Below, one piece after another: positions 8,278 through 16,279 of a stretch of DNA of 64,000 nt. A program made the position numbers and the translations under genes. The notes under the pieces are model-generated. The model saw only the letters and a program-made list of their open reading frames with translations. It made no database searches and had not been told where the DNA came from. Location: contig SFCQ01000005.1 of assembly GCA_004558525.1 (NCBI GenBank), positions 1 to 64,000 of the forward strand, written 5' to 3'. Origin of the DNA: Clostridiales bacterium (lineage in GTDB: Bacteria > Bacillota > Clostridia > Christensenellales > CAG-138). Position 1 is the first letter of the stretch. Each line of letters starts with the position of its first letter.

Positions 8278-8997
8278 ATGAACGATACTATTAACAAATT
8301 GGCTCAGCTTATAGGCTCCAATCTTTGGCTTGCGCCCGCGCTTGCGCTGCTGGCTGGACTGCTTACGAGCTTTACGCCATGCTCGCTTTCAACCATACCG
8401 CTGGTGCTCGGCTGCGTGGGAGGGCTGGATACGCATGAACCCAAGAAGGCGTTCAGGCTTTCGCTGGTGTTTGCATTAGGCTCAATGCTCACGTTTACGG
8501 CGCTTGGCGTGCTTGCTTCGCTTATAGGCGAGCTGCTCAACGGGCTTGGCATATGGCTGCATCTTATACTGGCGCTGATACTCATTGCAATGGGGCTTCA
8601 AATGTTCGGCGTGTTTGAGATATTGCCGGAGACCTCCGTAAAGGGAAGGGGCAAAGGCGGATATAAACAGACGTTTTTTGCCGGCCTGCTCGCGGGCGCT
8701 TTCTCGTCGCACTGCACAACGCCGGTCCTTATAGCCATGCTTGCCATAGCCGCGAACAAGGCCAGCCTTTTATACGGGGTGATACTGCTCGTTATATTTT
8801 CGATTGGCCACGGCATACTTTCTGTGGTTGCGGGCACGAGCGCGGGCTTTGTTACAAGGCTAATGGCCGACCCGCGCTACCACAAGGCGGCAAGGATAAT
8901 AAGAATAGCGCTTGGCGTGATAATAATGCTCGCTGCCGCATATCTGCTTTTTGAGGTGATAGGGGAAGGTTTTTTCCATATGGAGCATGAGCATTGA
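8278..8997 (+). CDS. CcdA-like cytochrome c biogenesis / thiol-disulfide membrane protein
   Basis: The product is 239 aa with six hydrophobic segments. One cysteine sits in TSFTPCSLSTIP (Cys35) and the other in AFSSHCTTPVL (near residue 150), the paired-cysteine arrangement of CcdA/DsbD-beta proteins that carry electrons from cytoplasmic thioredoxin outward. No thioredoxin or cytochrome c gene is adjacent, so its partner is unknown. A His-rich tail (HMEHEH) is unusual and might bind metal. It is the first gene with the ATA-rich codon style of the host block. Confidence 0.85.
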   Translation: MNDTINKLAQLIGSNLWLAPALALLAGLLTSFTPCSLSTIPLVLGCVGGLDTHEPKKAFRLSLVFALGSMLTFTALGVLASLIGELLNGLGIWLHLILALILIAMGLQMFGVFEILPETSVKGRGKGGYKQTFFAGLLAGAFSSHCTTPVLIAMLAIAANKASLLYGVILLVIFSIGHGILSVVAGTSAGFVTRLMADPRYHKAARIIRIALGVIIMLAAAYLLFEVIGEGFFHMEHEH

Positions 8998-9029
8998 GCT
9001 TAGGTAGCGCCTGATCGATAAGCGCTTCC

Positions 9030-9386
9030 CTAACGCGCAAGCTTTTCAAGATACCATACCGCAACGCCCATGAGGCCCCACAGCATGGAAAAGGCAGGGC
9101 AGACCTGGCCGAGTATGTTGAGGGGCATTTTGCTGTAGTCCCACACGGCAAGCTTCAGCTTAAGATTCAATACTATGCCTGCGGCAAGCTCAACAAGCGA
9201 TATCAGGATAAGCCCTATTATATATGCGAGCCATACCGGCGCATCTATAATGGAATAAAGCCACCAAAGCAGCATGCCGCATAAGCCGCCGGCTATGCCC
9301 ATACTTACATGCGTGCGTGCGCGCCAAAGTATCTCTAACCCCATATATATAAGCCCTGAGGCAACAAAAATAATAACAAGCTCCAT
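9030..9386 (-). CDS. Putative ABC transporter permease-like membrane protein (CmpB type)
   Basis: The product is 118 aa with three or four hydrophobic segments. The pattern GLIYMGLEILWRARTH, WWLYSIIDAPVW and WDYSKMPLNILGQVC matches the small family annotated as putative ABC-transporter permease (PF06541) in Clostridia. In that family WDYS and NILGQ are well conserved. The real transport role is unproven. It is divergent from the lipid kinase gene across a 206-bp gap. Confidence 0.75.
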   Translation of the reverse strand: MELVIIFVASGLIYMGLEILWRARTHVSMGIAGGLCGMLLWWLYSIIDAPVWLAYIIGLILISLVELAAGIVLNLKLKLAVWDYSKMPLNILGQVCPAFSMLWGLMGVAVWYLEKLAR

Positions 9387-9592
9387 AATAAAAGCTTGCC
9401 CGAAGGCGGGGGTTAATATGCTTATTATTTATTATAATGAAAACTCAGCGAAGCGCCGGTTGAGCCGGCACGTCAGGCCGGCCGATTATTACGCTATAAT
9501 AAAAGTACACGGAATTTTTACAGCATTGTGGCTGTACATATCACAAGTTTTGAATTAGAATAAAACTGACACGTTATACCCACGGAGGATAT

Positions 9593-10480
9593 ATGAATAA
9601 ACCGTACTTTATAGTGAACCCCGTATCGGGCTCCGGATTGGCGAAGGAGAAGTTTGGGCGGGTATCGGCTCTGCTTGACGCTAAGGGAGTGGAGTATTCT
9701 TACGATTGCACAAACGCGCCGCATCACGCGACGGAGCTTGCAAAAAAAGCCGTTGAAGATGGAAAAAAGCTTATTGCGGCCGTTGGCGGGGACGGGACGG
9801 TGAACGAGGTCGCGGCAGCTGTAATAGGCACTGACGCGGCGATGGCGGTGCTGCCGTTCGGCACGGGCAACGACTTTACAAAGGTGATGGGCTTTGCAAA
9901 GGACGTTGAAGGGGCCGTGGATACTATAATAAACGGAATCATAAGGCATGCCGACGCGGCTGAGGTGAACGGCAGGCCGTTTATAAACGTTGCAGGGCTT
10001 GGCTTTGACGTTTCCGTGCTTAGGGCTACGGAGAAATACAAGGCAAAATACAACGGCATGTTCCCATACATATTAGGCATAGTAGATGTGCTGAAGAACC
10101 TTGAAACCATGCCGCTCACCATAGAGCATGACGGCGAAACGGAAAAATGCGATTCTATAATAATGAGCGTGGGCAACGGGCAATACATAGGCGGCGGCAT
10201 GAGGGCCGTGCCTATGGCCGACCCTTTTGACGGCATGCTTGACATATGCTATGTTGAAAAAGTAAGCATATTCAAGTTTTTATGCCTGCTGCCAAGCTTT
10301 ATAAAGGGAAAGCATATTAAGTATACGGACATAGTGCATCATATCAGAACAAAACAGATATCCGTAACTTGCCCGTCAAGCTGCACGTTACAGCTTGACG
10401 GCGAGGTGGACATGTCAACTCCGGCGGTGTTCAGGGTGCTGCCAGGCGCGCTCAAGGTGCTGCTGCCGAAAGGAGAATAA
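9593..10480 (+). CDS. Diacylglycerol kinase family lipid kinase (first copy)
   Basis: The product is 295 aa. FIVNPVSGSG near the N-terminus, the nucleotide loop AVGGDGTVNEVA and PFGTGNDFTKVMG are the signature blocks of the DagK/YegS/LCB5 family. The family phosphorylates lipids such as diacylglycerol or undecaprenol with ATP, feeding phospholipid recycling at the membrane. The ATG at 9593 has GGAGG at 9583-9587. A paralogue follows 6 bp downstream, so the two are co-transcribed. Confidence 0.92.
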   Translation: MNKPYFIVNPVSGSGLAKEKFGRVSALLDAKGVEYSYDCTNAPHHATELAKKAVEDGKKLIAAVGGDGTVNEVAAAVIGTDAAMAVLPFGTGNDFTKVMGFAKDVEGAVDTIINGIIRHADAAEVNGRPFINVAGLGFDVSVLRATEKYKAKYNGMFPYILGIVDVLKNLETMPLTIEHDGETEKCDSIIMSVGNGQYIGGGMRAVPMADPFDGMLDICYVEKVSIFKFLCLLPSFIKGKHIKYTDIVHHIRTKQISVTCPSSCTLQLDGEVDMSTPAVFRVLPGALKVLLPKGE

Positions 10481-10486
10481 GCCATA

Positions 10487-11386
10487 ATGGATAATGATGA
10501 TAAAAACAAGCTCTATTTTATCGTGAATCCGGTATCCGGCTCGGGAGAGGGCATGCGCAGATTTGCCATAGCAAGAGGCTTGCTTGAAAAGAGGAACGCC
10601 GAATACGGCTTTTGCTACAGCGAATACCCCGGGCATGCCGTTAAGCTTGCAAAGCAGGCAATAGAAAACGGCGAAAGAAACATTGTCGCCGTCGGCGGGG
10701 ACGGCACGCTGAATGAAGTTGCGAGCGTTGTAAAGGATCATAAGGGAGTAAGGCTCGGCCTGCTGCCGTTTGGCACGGGAAACGACTTTGCAAGGGGTAT
10801 AGGGCTTCCGGAGGATGAAGAGGGGCTTGTGGACGCGCTTTTGAGCGGCAATACCAGAATGGTGGACGCAGGAGCCGCCGGAGACGGGTTCTTTATGAAC
10901 GTTGCGGGCTTCGGCTTTGATGTTGACGTGGTGCGCTATACGGAAAAATACAAGCGCAAGCTCAACGGTATGCTTCCATATATGCTGGGCATACTAAAGG
11001 CGCTTATATATCTATCCAAAACAGAGGCCGAGATAGAGACCGATTCCGGCGAAAGCTTCAGCGTAACGGCGATACTGCTTTCCGCCTGCAACGGCACGCG
11101 CTTTGCCGGCGGGATAAACCTTGCGCCGCAGGCTGAGCAGAGCGACGGGCTGTTGGACATATGTATACTTAAAAAGGTGAACAGACTCAGGTTCCTTTAC
11201 CTTTTGCCAAAGTACATGAAGGGCAAGCACCTTAAGTACAAGGACTTTATGTACTTTAAGGCAAAGAGCATAAGGGTGGATACGGCATCTAATATGCCTA
11301 TGGAGTGCGACGGGGAGATAATGGGACATACCCCGGCGGTGTTCAGGGTGCTTGAAAACGCGATAGAGCTTATGATTGGTGAATGA
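10487..11386 (+). CDS. Diacylglycerol kinase family lipid kinase (second copy)
   Basis: The product is 299 aa with the same blocks as its neighbour: FIVNPVSGSGEG, AVGGDGTLNEVAS and PFGTGNDFARGIG. The C-terminal domain is also parallel (KYKRKLNGMLPYMLGI against KYKAKYNGMFPYILGI). The pair arose by tandem duplication; both keep the catalytic motifs, so they may use different lipids or form a heterodimer. Its stop overlaps the DUF5711 start (ATGA), showing translational coupling. Confidence 0.92.
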   Translation: MDNDDKNKLYFIVNPVSGSGEGMRRFAIARGLLEKRNAEYGFCYSEYPGHAVKLAKQAIENGERNIVAVGGDGTLNEVASVVKDHKGVRLGLLPFGTGNDFARGIGLPEDEEGLVDALLSGNTRMVDAGAAGDGFFMNVAGFGFDVDVVRYTEKYKRKLNGMLPYMLGILKALIYLSKTEAEIETDSGESFSVTAILLSACNGTRFAGGINLAPQAEQSDGLLDICILKKVNRLRFLYLLPKYMKGKHLKYKDFMYFKAKSIRVDTASNMPMECDGEIMGHTPAVFRVLENAIELMIGE

Positions 11387-12528
11387 TGGCGAGAAGAAGA
11401 TTAAGATCGGTAAACAAGGCGTTTACAATAAAGAGGCTGCTGCTTATAGCGCTTGCCCTGGGGCTTATAGCCGCGGGCGTGTTCGGCGTTAAGGCATACC
11501 TGTCCTCGCGCTCCTCGTTCGGCACTCAGACTGCGCTGCCGTTTTATTCGGAGGCCGTGTATGCCTGCTCAAACGGCGTATTCTATTATGTCGAAGGCGG
11601 CAAGCTGCGTTGCTACGACCCGAAGAATCCGGACGGGGCTACGGAGATGGACCTTGGCACGAGCGATGTTTCAATAGCTGCGGGCGGCGGCACGGCGGCG
11701 CTGTATTCAGGCACGGCTGTGCAGATAATAGGCGCAAGCGACTTTATAGACGTTGGCGGCCAGGTGCTTTCCTTAAGGTGTGCGGCCAACCACATTGCCG
11801 TGCTCAGGCTGGACCCGTCCGGCGCGGCGGCCGTGCTTGTATATGATAAGACAGGCACGCTTGTTGACGTTATAGAGCAAAAGGACGATATATTGCTCGA
11901 TTGCGGCTTCTACAGCTCAGACGGCGGGGACCTGATGTGGACGCTTTCGCTTTCCTCATCGGCGGCAACGCCGCTGACCACGCTTACTACCTACAGCTAC
12001 CTTAAGCAGAGCAATGAAAGCGTGGCCACGATGTCCGGCGTTATAACGGTGCAGAACCAGCTTGTGGACAGGGTGGTATTTACAAAAAACAGCATATTCA
12101 TATCCGGCACAGAGCAGCTGATGCGCTGCGACGCCGGAATAAGCGGCGAAAGCTGGAGGCTGCTGACTTACGGCTACAAGATGACAGACAGCTCAACATC
12201 GGCGGCAAGGCCCGTTTTTCTCTTTGTCCCAAGGGGAGAGGAGGGCGAGACCATGAACATGGTGAAGCTGTATTCTGCGGACGAGGCCGCGCAGCCGGCG
12301 GCCAGCGCAAGGACCGTGCAGCTTAAAGAGGGCGTACATTCGATAATGCTATGCTCAGGCAAGCTGGCGGCGTTTTCGGACACAAAGCTGTACATATACT
12401 CGGCGGCGGGCAAGCTGAGCGCAACATATGAGCTTGACTTCAGCTGCTCGGGCGCGAAAAAGCTGAGCGAGAACGAGGTCATATGCGAATCTTCCGACGG
12501 CGCGCTCAGGCTTATAAAGCTTAAATAA
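11383..12528 (+). CDS. DUF5711 family membrane-anchored beta-propeller-like protein
   Basis: The product is 381 aa. A basic N-terminus and one transmembrane segment (residues about 18-38) precede a long extracellular domain made of short beta repeats such as FYYVEGGKLRCYDP and KLAAFSDTKLYIYS. That repeat style matches DUF5711, a Clostridia family with a predicted propeller fold and no known function. The start overlaps the preceding kinase stop. It may be a surface sensor or scaffold. Confidence 0.7.
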   Translation: MMARRRLRSVNKAFTIKRLLLIALALGLIAAGVFGVKAYLSSRSSFGTQTALPFYSEAVYACSNGVFYYVEGGKLRCYDPKNPDGATEMDLGTSDVSIAAGGGTAALYSGTAVQIIGASDFIDVGGQVLSLRCAANHIAVLRLDPSGAAAVLVYDKTGTLVDVIEQKDDILLDCGFYSSDGGDLMWTLSLSSSAATPLTTLTTYSYLKQSNESVATMSGVITVQNQLVDRVVFTKNSIFISGTEQLMRCDAGISGESWRLLTYGYKMTDSSTSAARPVFLFVPRGEEGETMNMVKLYSADEAAQPAASARTVQLKEGVHSIMLCSGKLAAFSDTKLYIYSAAGKLSATYELDFSCSGAKKLSENEVICESSDGALRLIKLK

Positions 12529-12576
12529 GCATAAGCGCTTAAAGCATATTATTATCCGGCAAAGGAGGGGACAGGG

Positions 12577-13287
12577 TTGAACCTGATAGACATAGCCGTT
12601 ATAGGCGTGCTGGCGCTGTTTATACTGCATGGCATATACAAGGGCTTTTTGCCGACGCTTTTATCGATAGGCGCATATATACTGGCATGGCTGGCAGCCA
12701 TAGTACTGCTGCCGGTCGGCTCAAACAGCATACGCGGGAGCGAGAAGCTCTTTAACACCATGCTTTACTATACCGAGGGCAGCGAATACGTTAACGATGT
12801 TGAGCTTGCAAGAAAGAGCATAGACGAAATAAGCACGGATACGCTGAACGCCGTATTTGCAAAGGCCGACCTGCCGTATCCTATGGCCAAGAACATAGCG
12901 GACAACATTGCGCGTGAATCCTTTGCCGAAAACGGGATAACCACGCTTGGCGACTATTTCAACCAGACGATAGTTATAGTGTTTATAAACATACTGGTGT
13001 TCATTGCGATGTTTGCCATAATAAGGATAATACTGGCATTTATTATAAACGGAGTGGATTATGCATGGACGCTGCCTAAGCTCAGGGTGGCGGACAGGGC
13101 CATAGCCGGCGGCATAGGGCTTATAAGGGGAATACTTGCGGTGTTTTTGCTGTTCATGCTGCTGCCGATAGTGCTTATAGTGCTTCAGGGCAAGTTTGCG
13201 TTTTTGACCGATATGGTGAACGATTCCATGATGGCTAAGTTCTTTTACAGGACAAACTTTTTGCTTAGCATGATGCCTGGCAGATAG
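12577..13287 (+). CDS. CvpA family membrane protein
   Basis: The product is 236 aa and begins with TTG at 12577, placed 7 bp after a strong AAAGGAGGGG. Segment NLIDIAVIGVLALFILHGIY followed by GFLPTLLSIGAYILAW is the CvpA N-terminal signature (DxxI, then KGF). Three further hydrophobic segments follow, separated by a charged helical loop that is longer than in the E. coli protein. CvpA proteins are linked to envelope integrity and colicin V export; the molecular role is unclear. Confidence 0.8.
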   Translation: MNLIDIAVIGVLALFILHGIYKGFLPTLLSIGAYILAWLAAIVLLPVGSNSIRGSEKLFNTMLYYTEGSEYVNDVELARKSIDEISTDTLNAVFAKADLPYPMAKNIADNIARESFAENGITTLGDYFNQTIVIVFINILVFIAMFAIIRIILAFIINGVDYAWTLPKLRVADRAIAGGIGLIRGILAVFLLFMLLPIVLIVLQGKFAFLTDMVNDSMMAKFFYRTNFLLSMMPGR

Positions 13288-13355
13288 AATAAGGCGACAG
13301 GATAGCTTATCAACGATAGTATTGGATATATACGGGCGATGGAGGATAAACGACT

Positions 13356-14222
13356 ATGTACCTTGCCGACAGCTGGCATGATTATGAGATAATAGACGCA
13401 GGGGACGGGGAAAAGCTTGAACGCTGGGGAGGCGTTACGCTGCTTAGACCCGACCCGCAGGCGGTATGGCCCATGGGCGCAGGCAATAAAAAGCCGGACG
13501 CGCACTATATACGCTCCTCAAGCGGGGGCGGGCATTGGGAATACAACAGCCGGCTTGAAGAAAGCTGGACCATAAAATGGAAGGAGCTTACCTTTTTGGT
13601 AAGGCCTACGGGCTTTAAGCATACGGGGCTTTTTCCGGAGCAGGCTGTCAACTGGGCGTGGATGCAGGATATAATACGCGCTAACCCAGTGATAAACGGT
13701 GAAAAGCCGAGGGTGCTGAACCTGTTCGCCTATACGGGCGGGGCAACGTGCGCGCTTGCAAGCGCCGGAGCCGAGGTGGTGCATGTTGACGCGGCAAAGG
13801 GTATGGTGGCATGGGCAAAGGACAACCTTGCAAAAAGCGGGCTTGCCGAAAAGCCGGTAAGGTTTATAGTGGACGACGTTATGAAGTTCGTGCTGCGCGA
13901 ACAGAGGCGCTGCAGGAGCTATCATGGCATACTTATGGACCCGCCAAGCTACGGCAGGGGACCGAACGGAGAAATGTGGAAAATAGAGGAAGGCTTGTAT
14001 CCCCTGCTCAAGGAATGTGTTAAGCTTTTGAACGAGAACGCCCTGTTCTTCCTGATAAACTCATATACAACAGGGCTTGCGCCCACGGTGCTGGCAAACG
14101 CGCTTAAGGTCGCGCTTGACGGGAAGGGCCGCTTTGAAGCCGGCGAGGTCGGCCTGCCCATAACGAGGAACGGTGAAAGGCTTGTGCTTCCCTGCGGCGC
14201 GAGCGGCAGATGGACAAAATAA
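13356..14222 (+). CDS. Class I SAM-dependent methyltransferase (RlmI/RlmK-like)
   Basis: The product is 288 aa. The SAM-binding motif is VLNLFAYTGGATCALASAGA with the acidic residue in VVHVDAAKGM. The catalytic-type motif is ILMDPPSYGRG, matching the DPPxF/Y of rRNA cytosine-5 or guanine methyltransferases of the PF10672 group. It lacks an N-terminal PUA domain, unlike RlmI. The likely target is rRNA, but this is by family only. The start at 13356 has AGGAT 11 bp upstream. Confidence 0.85.
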   Translation: MYLADSWHDYEIIDAGDGEKLERWGGVTLLRPDPQAVWPMGAGNKKPDAHYIRSSSGGGHWEYNSRLEESWTIKWKELTFLVRPTGFKHTGLFPEQAVNWAWMQDIIRANPVINGEKPRVLNLFAYTGGATCALASAGAEVVHVDAAKGMVAWAKDNLAKSGLAEKPVRFIVDDVMKFVLREQRRCRSYHGILMDPPSYGRGPNGEMWKIEEGLYPLLKECVKLLNENALFFLINSYTTGLAPTVLANALKVALDGKGRFEAGEVGLPITRNGERLVLPCGASGRWTK

Positions 14223-14247
14223 GCAATAATTATAAAGGAGACGCATT

Positions 14248-14502
14248 ATGCACTACACTTTTTATCCCCAGGGAGTATGCTCAAGAAAGATAGAGCTTGA
14301 CGTTGAGGACGGGCGCGTACACAACATATGCTATATAGGCGGCTGCAACGGCAACCTTAAGGCGCTTGGCGCGCTTGCCGAAGGCATGACCGTTGACGAG
14401 GTAATAGCAAGGCTTGACGGCATAACCTGCGGCGATAAGAGCACGTCCTGCTCTGACCAGCTTGCGAGGAACCTCAAGGCCGCGCTTAAAGATGCCAAGT
14501 AA
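14248..14502 (+). CDS. TSCPD domain protein (TIGR03905-like)
   Basis: The product is 84 aa. YPQGVCSRKIELDVEDGRVH, IGGCNGNLKALGALAEGM and CGDKSTSCSDQLARNL match the small TSCPD proteins, named after a Thr-Ser-Cys-Pro-Asp-like motif (here TSCSD) and related to the C-terminus of ribonucleotide reductases. Conserved Cys residues suggest metal binding. Shine-Dalgarno AAAGGAG at 14234-14240. It overlaps the following EFR1 gene. Confidence 0.85.
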   Translation: MHYTFYPQGVCSRKIELDVEDGRVHNICYIGGCNGNLKALGALAEGMTVDEVIARLDGITCGDKSTSCSDQLARNLKAALKDAK

Positions 14503-15325
14503 GGGTAAGCTATCGGCCCTGTATTTCAGCCCGACAGGCTCGGCAAAAAAGGCGGCCGTGGCCGCGGCAGGCGCTATGGCGGAAAAGCTTGGCGCTGCTT
14601 ATAAAGCAATAGAGTATATAGACTATACTCAAAAGGCGAACAGGGATATAGAATACCGCTTTTCAAGAGGCGATATAGCAGTATTTGCAATGCCGGTATA
14701 TGCCGGCAGGATACCGAACATAATACTGCCTGCGCTTAAGGCAAACGTTATCGGGAACGCGACATACGCCGTTCCCATATGCGTATACGGGAACAGGAGT
14801 TATGGCGACGCGCTAAGGGAGCTTATACTGCTTTTGGAGCAGAACGGTTTTTTGCCCATATCGGCCGCGGCAATGGTCAGCGAGCACGCCTTCAGCGATA
14901 AGATAGCTAAAAACAGGCCTGACCAGGCTGACCTTGCGTTATTGCGGGCGTTTGCCCAAAGAACGGCGGAAAAGCTTATACAAGGCAAGGCGCATGCATT
15001 GGATATAGACAGGAAAAAAGAGATAGAGCCATACTATACGCCCCTAAAAGCCGGCGGCGAAAGGGCAAGCTTTCTTAAGGCGAAGCCCGTGACCGATAAA
15101 AGCAGATGCACGCGCTGCGGCATATGCGCTGCGGCATGCCCAATGCAGAGCATACGCAAAGCTGAGCCCTGTATAGTTGAAGGTATTTGCATAAAATGCC
15201 AGGCCTGCATCAAATGCTGCCCGAACAAGGCAAAGCATTTTGACGATGCGGACTTTTTATCGCACGTCAAAATGCTTGAAAACAACTATGCCAAGCCGAA
15301 TGACAGCCTGTTTATGGAAAACTGA
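14492..15325 (+). CDS. EFR1 family flavodoxin-ferredoxin fusion
   Basis: The product is 277 aa. The N-terminal half is flavodoxin-like: YFSPTGSAKK is the FMN phosphate loop and FAMPVYAGRIPNI the second FMN loop. The C-terminal half holds two [4Fe-4S] motifs (CTRCGICAAACP and CIKCQACIKCCP). Such EFR1 proteins are probable electron carriers or reductases in anaerobes. The ATG at 14492 overlaps the TSCPD gene by 11 bp and lacks a clear Shine-Dalgarno, so translation is probably coupled. Confidence 0.85.
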   Translation: MPSKGKLSALYFSPTGSAKKAAVAAAGAMAEKLGAAYKAIEYIDYTQKANRDIEYRFSRGDIAVFAMPVYAGRIPNIILPALKANVIGNATYAVPICVYGNRSYGDALRELILLLEQNGFLPISAAAMVSEHAFSDKIAKNRPDQADLALLRAFAQRTAEKLIQGKAHALDIDRKKEIEPYYTPLKAGGERASFLKAKPVTDKSRCTRCGICAAACPMQSIRKAEPCIVEGICIKCQACIKCCPNKAKHFDDADFLSHVKMLENNYAKPNDSLFMEN

Positions 15326-15331
15326 TAAGCT

Positions 15332-15520
15332 TTACAGATCGTCGGCATCCTGCACAGGCTGAGCGTACGGACCGTCGATATCCCGTCCGGTGTAGCTGCC
15401 CTGAACATCGGAGGGGATATTTGCTTTTCCGGTAGAAGTAAAGGCTTCTATGGCCTTATGAGGTTTTTTTGCTTTTGAGCCTGATCTGTGATTTTTGTTA
15501 TCCTTAATTGGTCCGTTCAT
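15332..15520 (-). CDS. Small conserved Clostridia protein ending in QDADDL
   Basis: The product is 62 aa, basic and disordered at first (NDNKNHRSGSKAKKPH-like), then with SDVQGSYTGRD and a tail PVQDADDL. I recall small proteins with this same GSYTG...QDADDL ending across Clostridia, always of unknown function. AAAGGA lies upstream of the ATG on the minus strand. It faces the EFR1 gene tail to tail, 6 bp away. Confidence 0.65.
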   Translation of the reverse strand: MNGPIKDNKNHRSGSKAKKPHKAIEAFTSTGKANIPSDVQGSYTGRDIDGPYAQPVQDADDL

Positions 15521-15533
15521 TAAATATTAACAC

Positions 15534-15577
15534 CGTCCTTTCAGCATTAGCTTGGCTGTGGGGCGGTTTTTTATTAT
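15534..15577 (+). terminator. Terminator-like hairpin before virion module 1
   Basis: CCGTCC (from 15534) can pair with GGGCGG just ahead of TTTTTTATTATT, with an inner AGC/GCT stem. It would insulate module 1 from rightward transcription entering from the host genes. Confidence 0.5.
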
Positions 15578-15594
15578 TAAATTTAAGATTTTTT

Positions 15595-15610
15595 GTGCGG
15601 CAAATGTGCA
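15595..15610 (+). repeat. GTGCG-type half-site pair, 11 bp apart
   Basis: GTGCGGCAAAT at 15595 is followed by GTGCA at 15606, an 11-bp period. On the opposite strand the same motif (GTGCGCCAAA) recurs four times with 11-12 bp period at 46082-46121, upstream of virion module 2. I infer a shared binding site for one regulator. Confidence 0.4.
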
Positions 15611-15618
15611 ACTTCAGG

Positions 15619-15648
15619 CGTTTCGGTACAAAAATATGTACCGAAACG
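15619..15648 (+). promoter_or_regulatory. Perfect 11-bp inverted repeat (operator candidate)
   Basis: CGTTTCGGTAC (15619-15629) and GTACCGAAACG (15638-15648) are exact complements around an 8-bp AT-only spacer. No T-run follows, so it is not a terminator. A dimeric repressor or activator site just upstream of the module 1 promoters is the likely use. Confidence 0.6.
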
Positions 15649-15669
15649 GCATTTCGACGATTTTTGCGG

Positions 15670-15726
15670 TTGACGAACAAAAGTTTGCATATTATCATTG
15701 ACACAAACAGAACAAACGTTTGTAAC
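15670..15726 (+). promoter_or_regulatory. Two overlapping promoters, each with a LexA-like SOS box
   Basis: P1 is TTGACG (15670) - 17 bp - TATCAT (15693). P2 is TTGACA (15698) - 17 bp - TGTAAC (15721). CGAACAAAAGTTTG (15674-15687) overlaps the P1 -35. AGAACAAACGTTTG (15709-15722) lies in the P2 spacer and -10. Both fit the Gram-positive LexA/DinR pattern CGAAC-RNRY-GTTYG with one mismatch each. LexA bound here would block both promoters, so DNA damage should release module 1. This is read from sequence only. Confidence 0.6.
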
Positions 15727-15745
15727 ATGGAAGGGAGAAAAGGAA

Positions 15746-16276
15746 ATGCGATATACGAACAGGGACATGATAGAAAACGGCATGCTCGTGCCGGCGCCAA
15801 GAAGGGCAAAAAGGAACGTTGGCTGCCACATAAAAGCTACCGATGCTGAAAGGACGGCTTTCAAATGCACGGAAAAGAGGCTGAGCCAGCTTGGAATGGT
15901 GCAGCGCAGGCTTGAGGACGAAAGGAGCGACTACTGCGAGCTTAAGGAGCTTGGCGTGGAAGCGCTGAGGAGCCACGATGCTTCCTTTGTAAGCCTTATA
16001 AGCCCGGGCATGCGGCTTGACCCGATGGAGGCGCACGCGGTGCAGATGCAAAGGCTTGAAAAAAGGATATCCGCGGACGGGCGCGAGATAAAAAAGATGC
16101 GCTCCGCACTTAAGGATATAGAGAACGACCCGTATTACGCGGTGCTTGAGCTTTACTACGAGCATGGCATGAAGGACGAGGCGATAGGCGAAAAAATGGG
16201 CTACGACAGGAGTACCATCGCCAGACACCGCAGCAGGCTCGTCAGGCTGCTTGCATGCAGGCTTTATGGGGTATGA
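15746..16276 (+). CDS. ArpU/RinA-like phage late-gene regulator
   Basis: The product is 176 aa. The N-terminal two thirds are charged and helical (probable coiled coil). The C-terminus PYYAVLELYYEHGMKDEAIG then EKMGYDRSTIARHRSRLVRL is a sigma region 4-like HTH. This size, fold and place directly before a large terminase match the ArpU/RinA/LtrC-type activators of late genes in Firmicutes phages. The ATG at 15746 has GGAAGGGAG at 15729-15737. It lies directly behind the SOS-like promoters and overlaps nothing; TerL follows in 3 bp. I infer that it activates packaging and perhaps module 2. Codons are host-like. Confidence 0.75.
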   Translation: MRYTNRDMIENGMLVPAPRRAKRNVGCHIKATDAERTAFKCTEKRLSQLGMVQRRLEDERSDYCELKELGVEALRSHDASFVSLISPGMRLDPMEAHAVQMQRLEKRISADGREIKKMRSALKDIENDPYYAVLELYYEHGMKDEAIGEKMGYDRSTIARHRSRLVRLLACRLYGV

Positions 16277-16279
16277 GCC

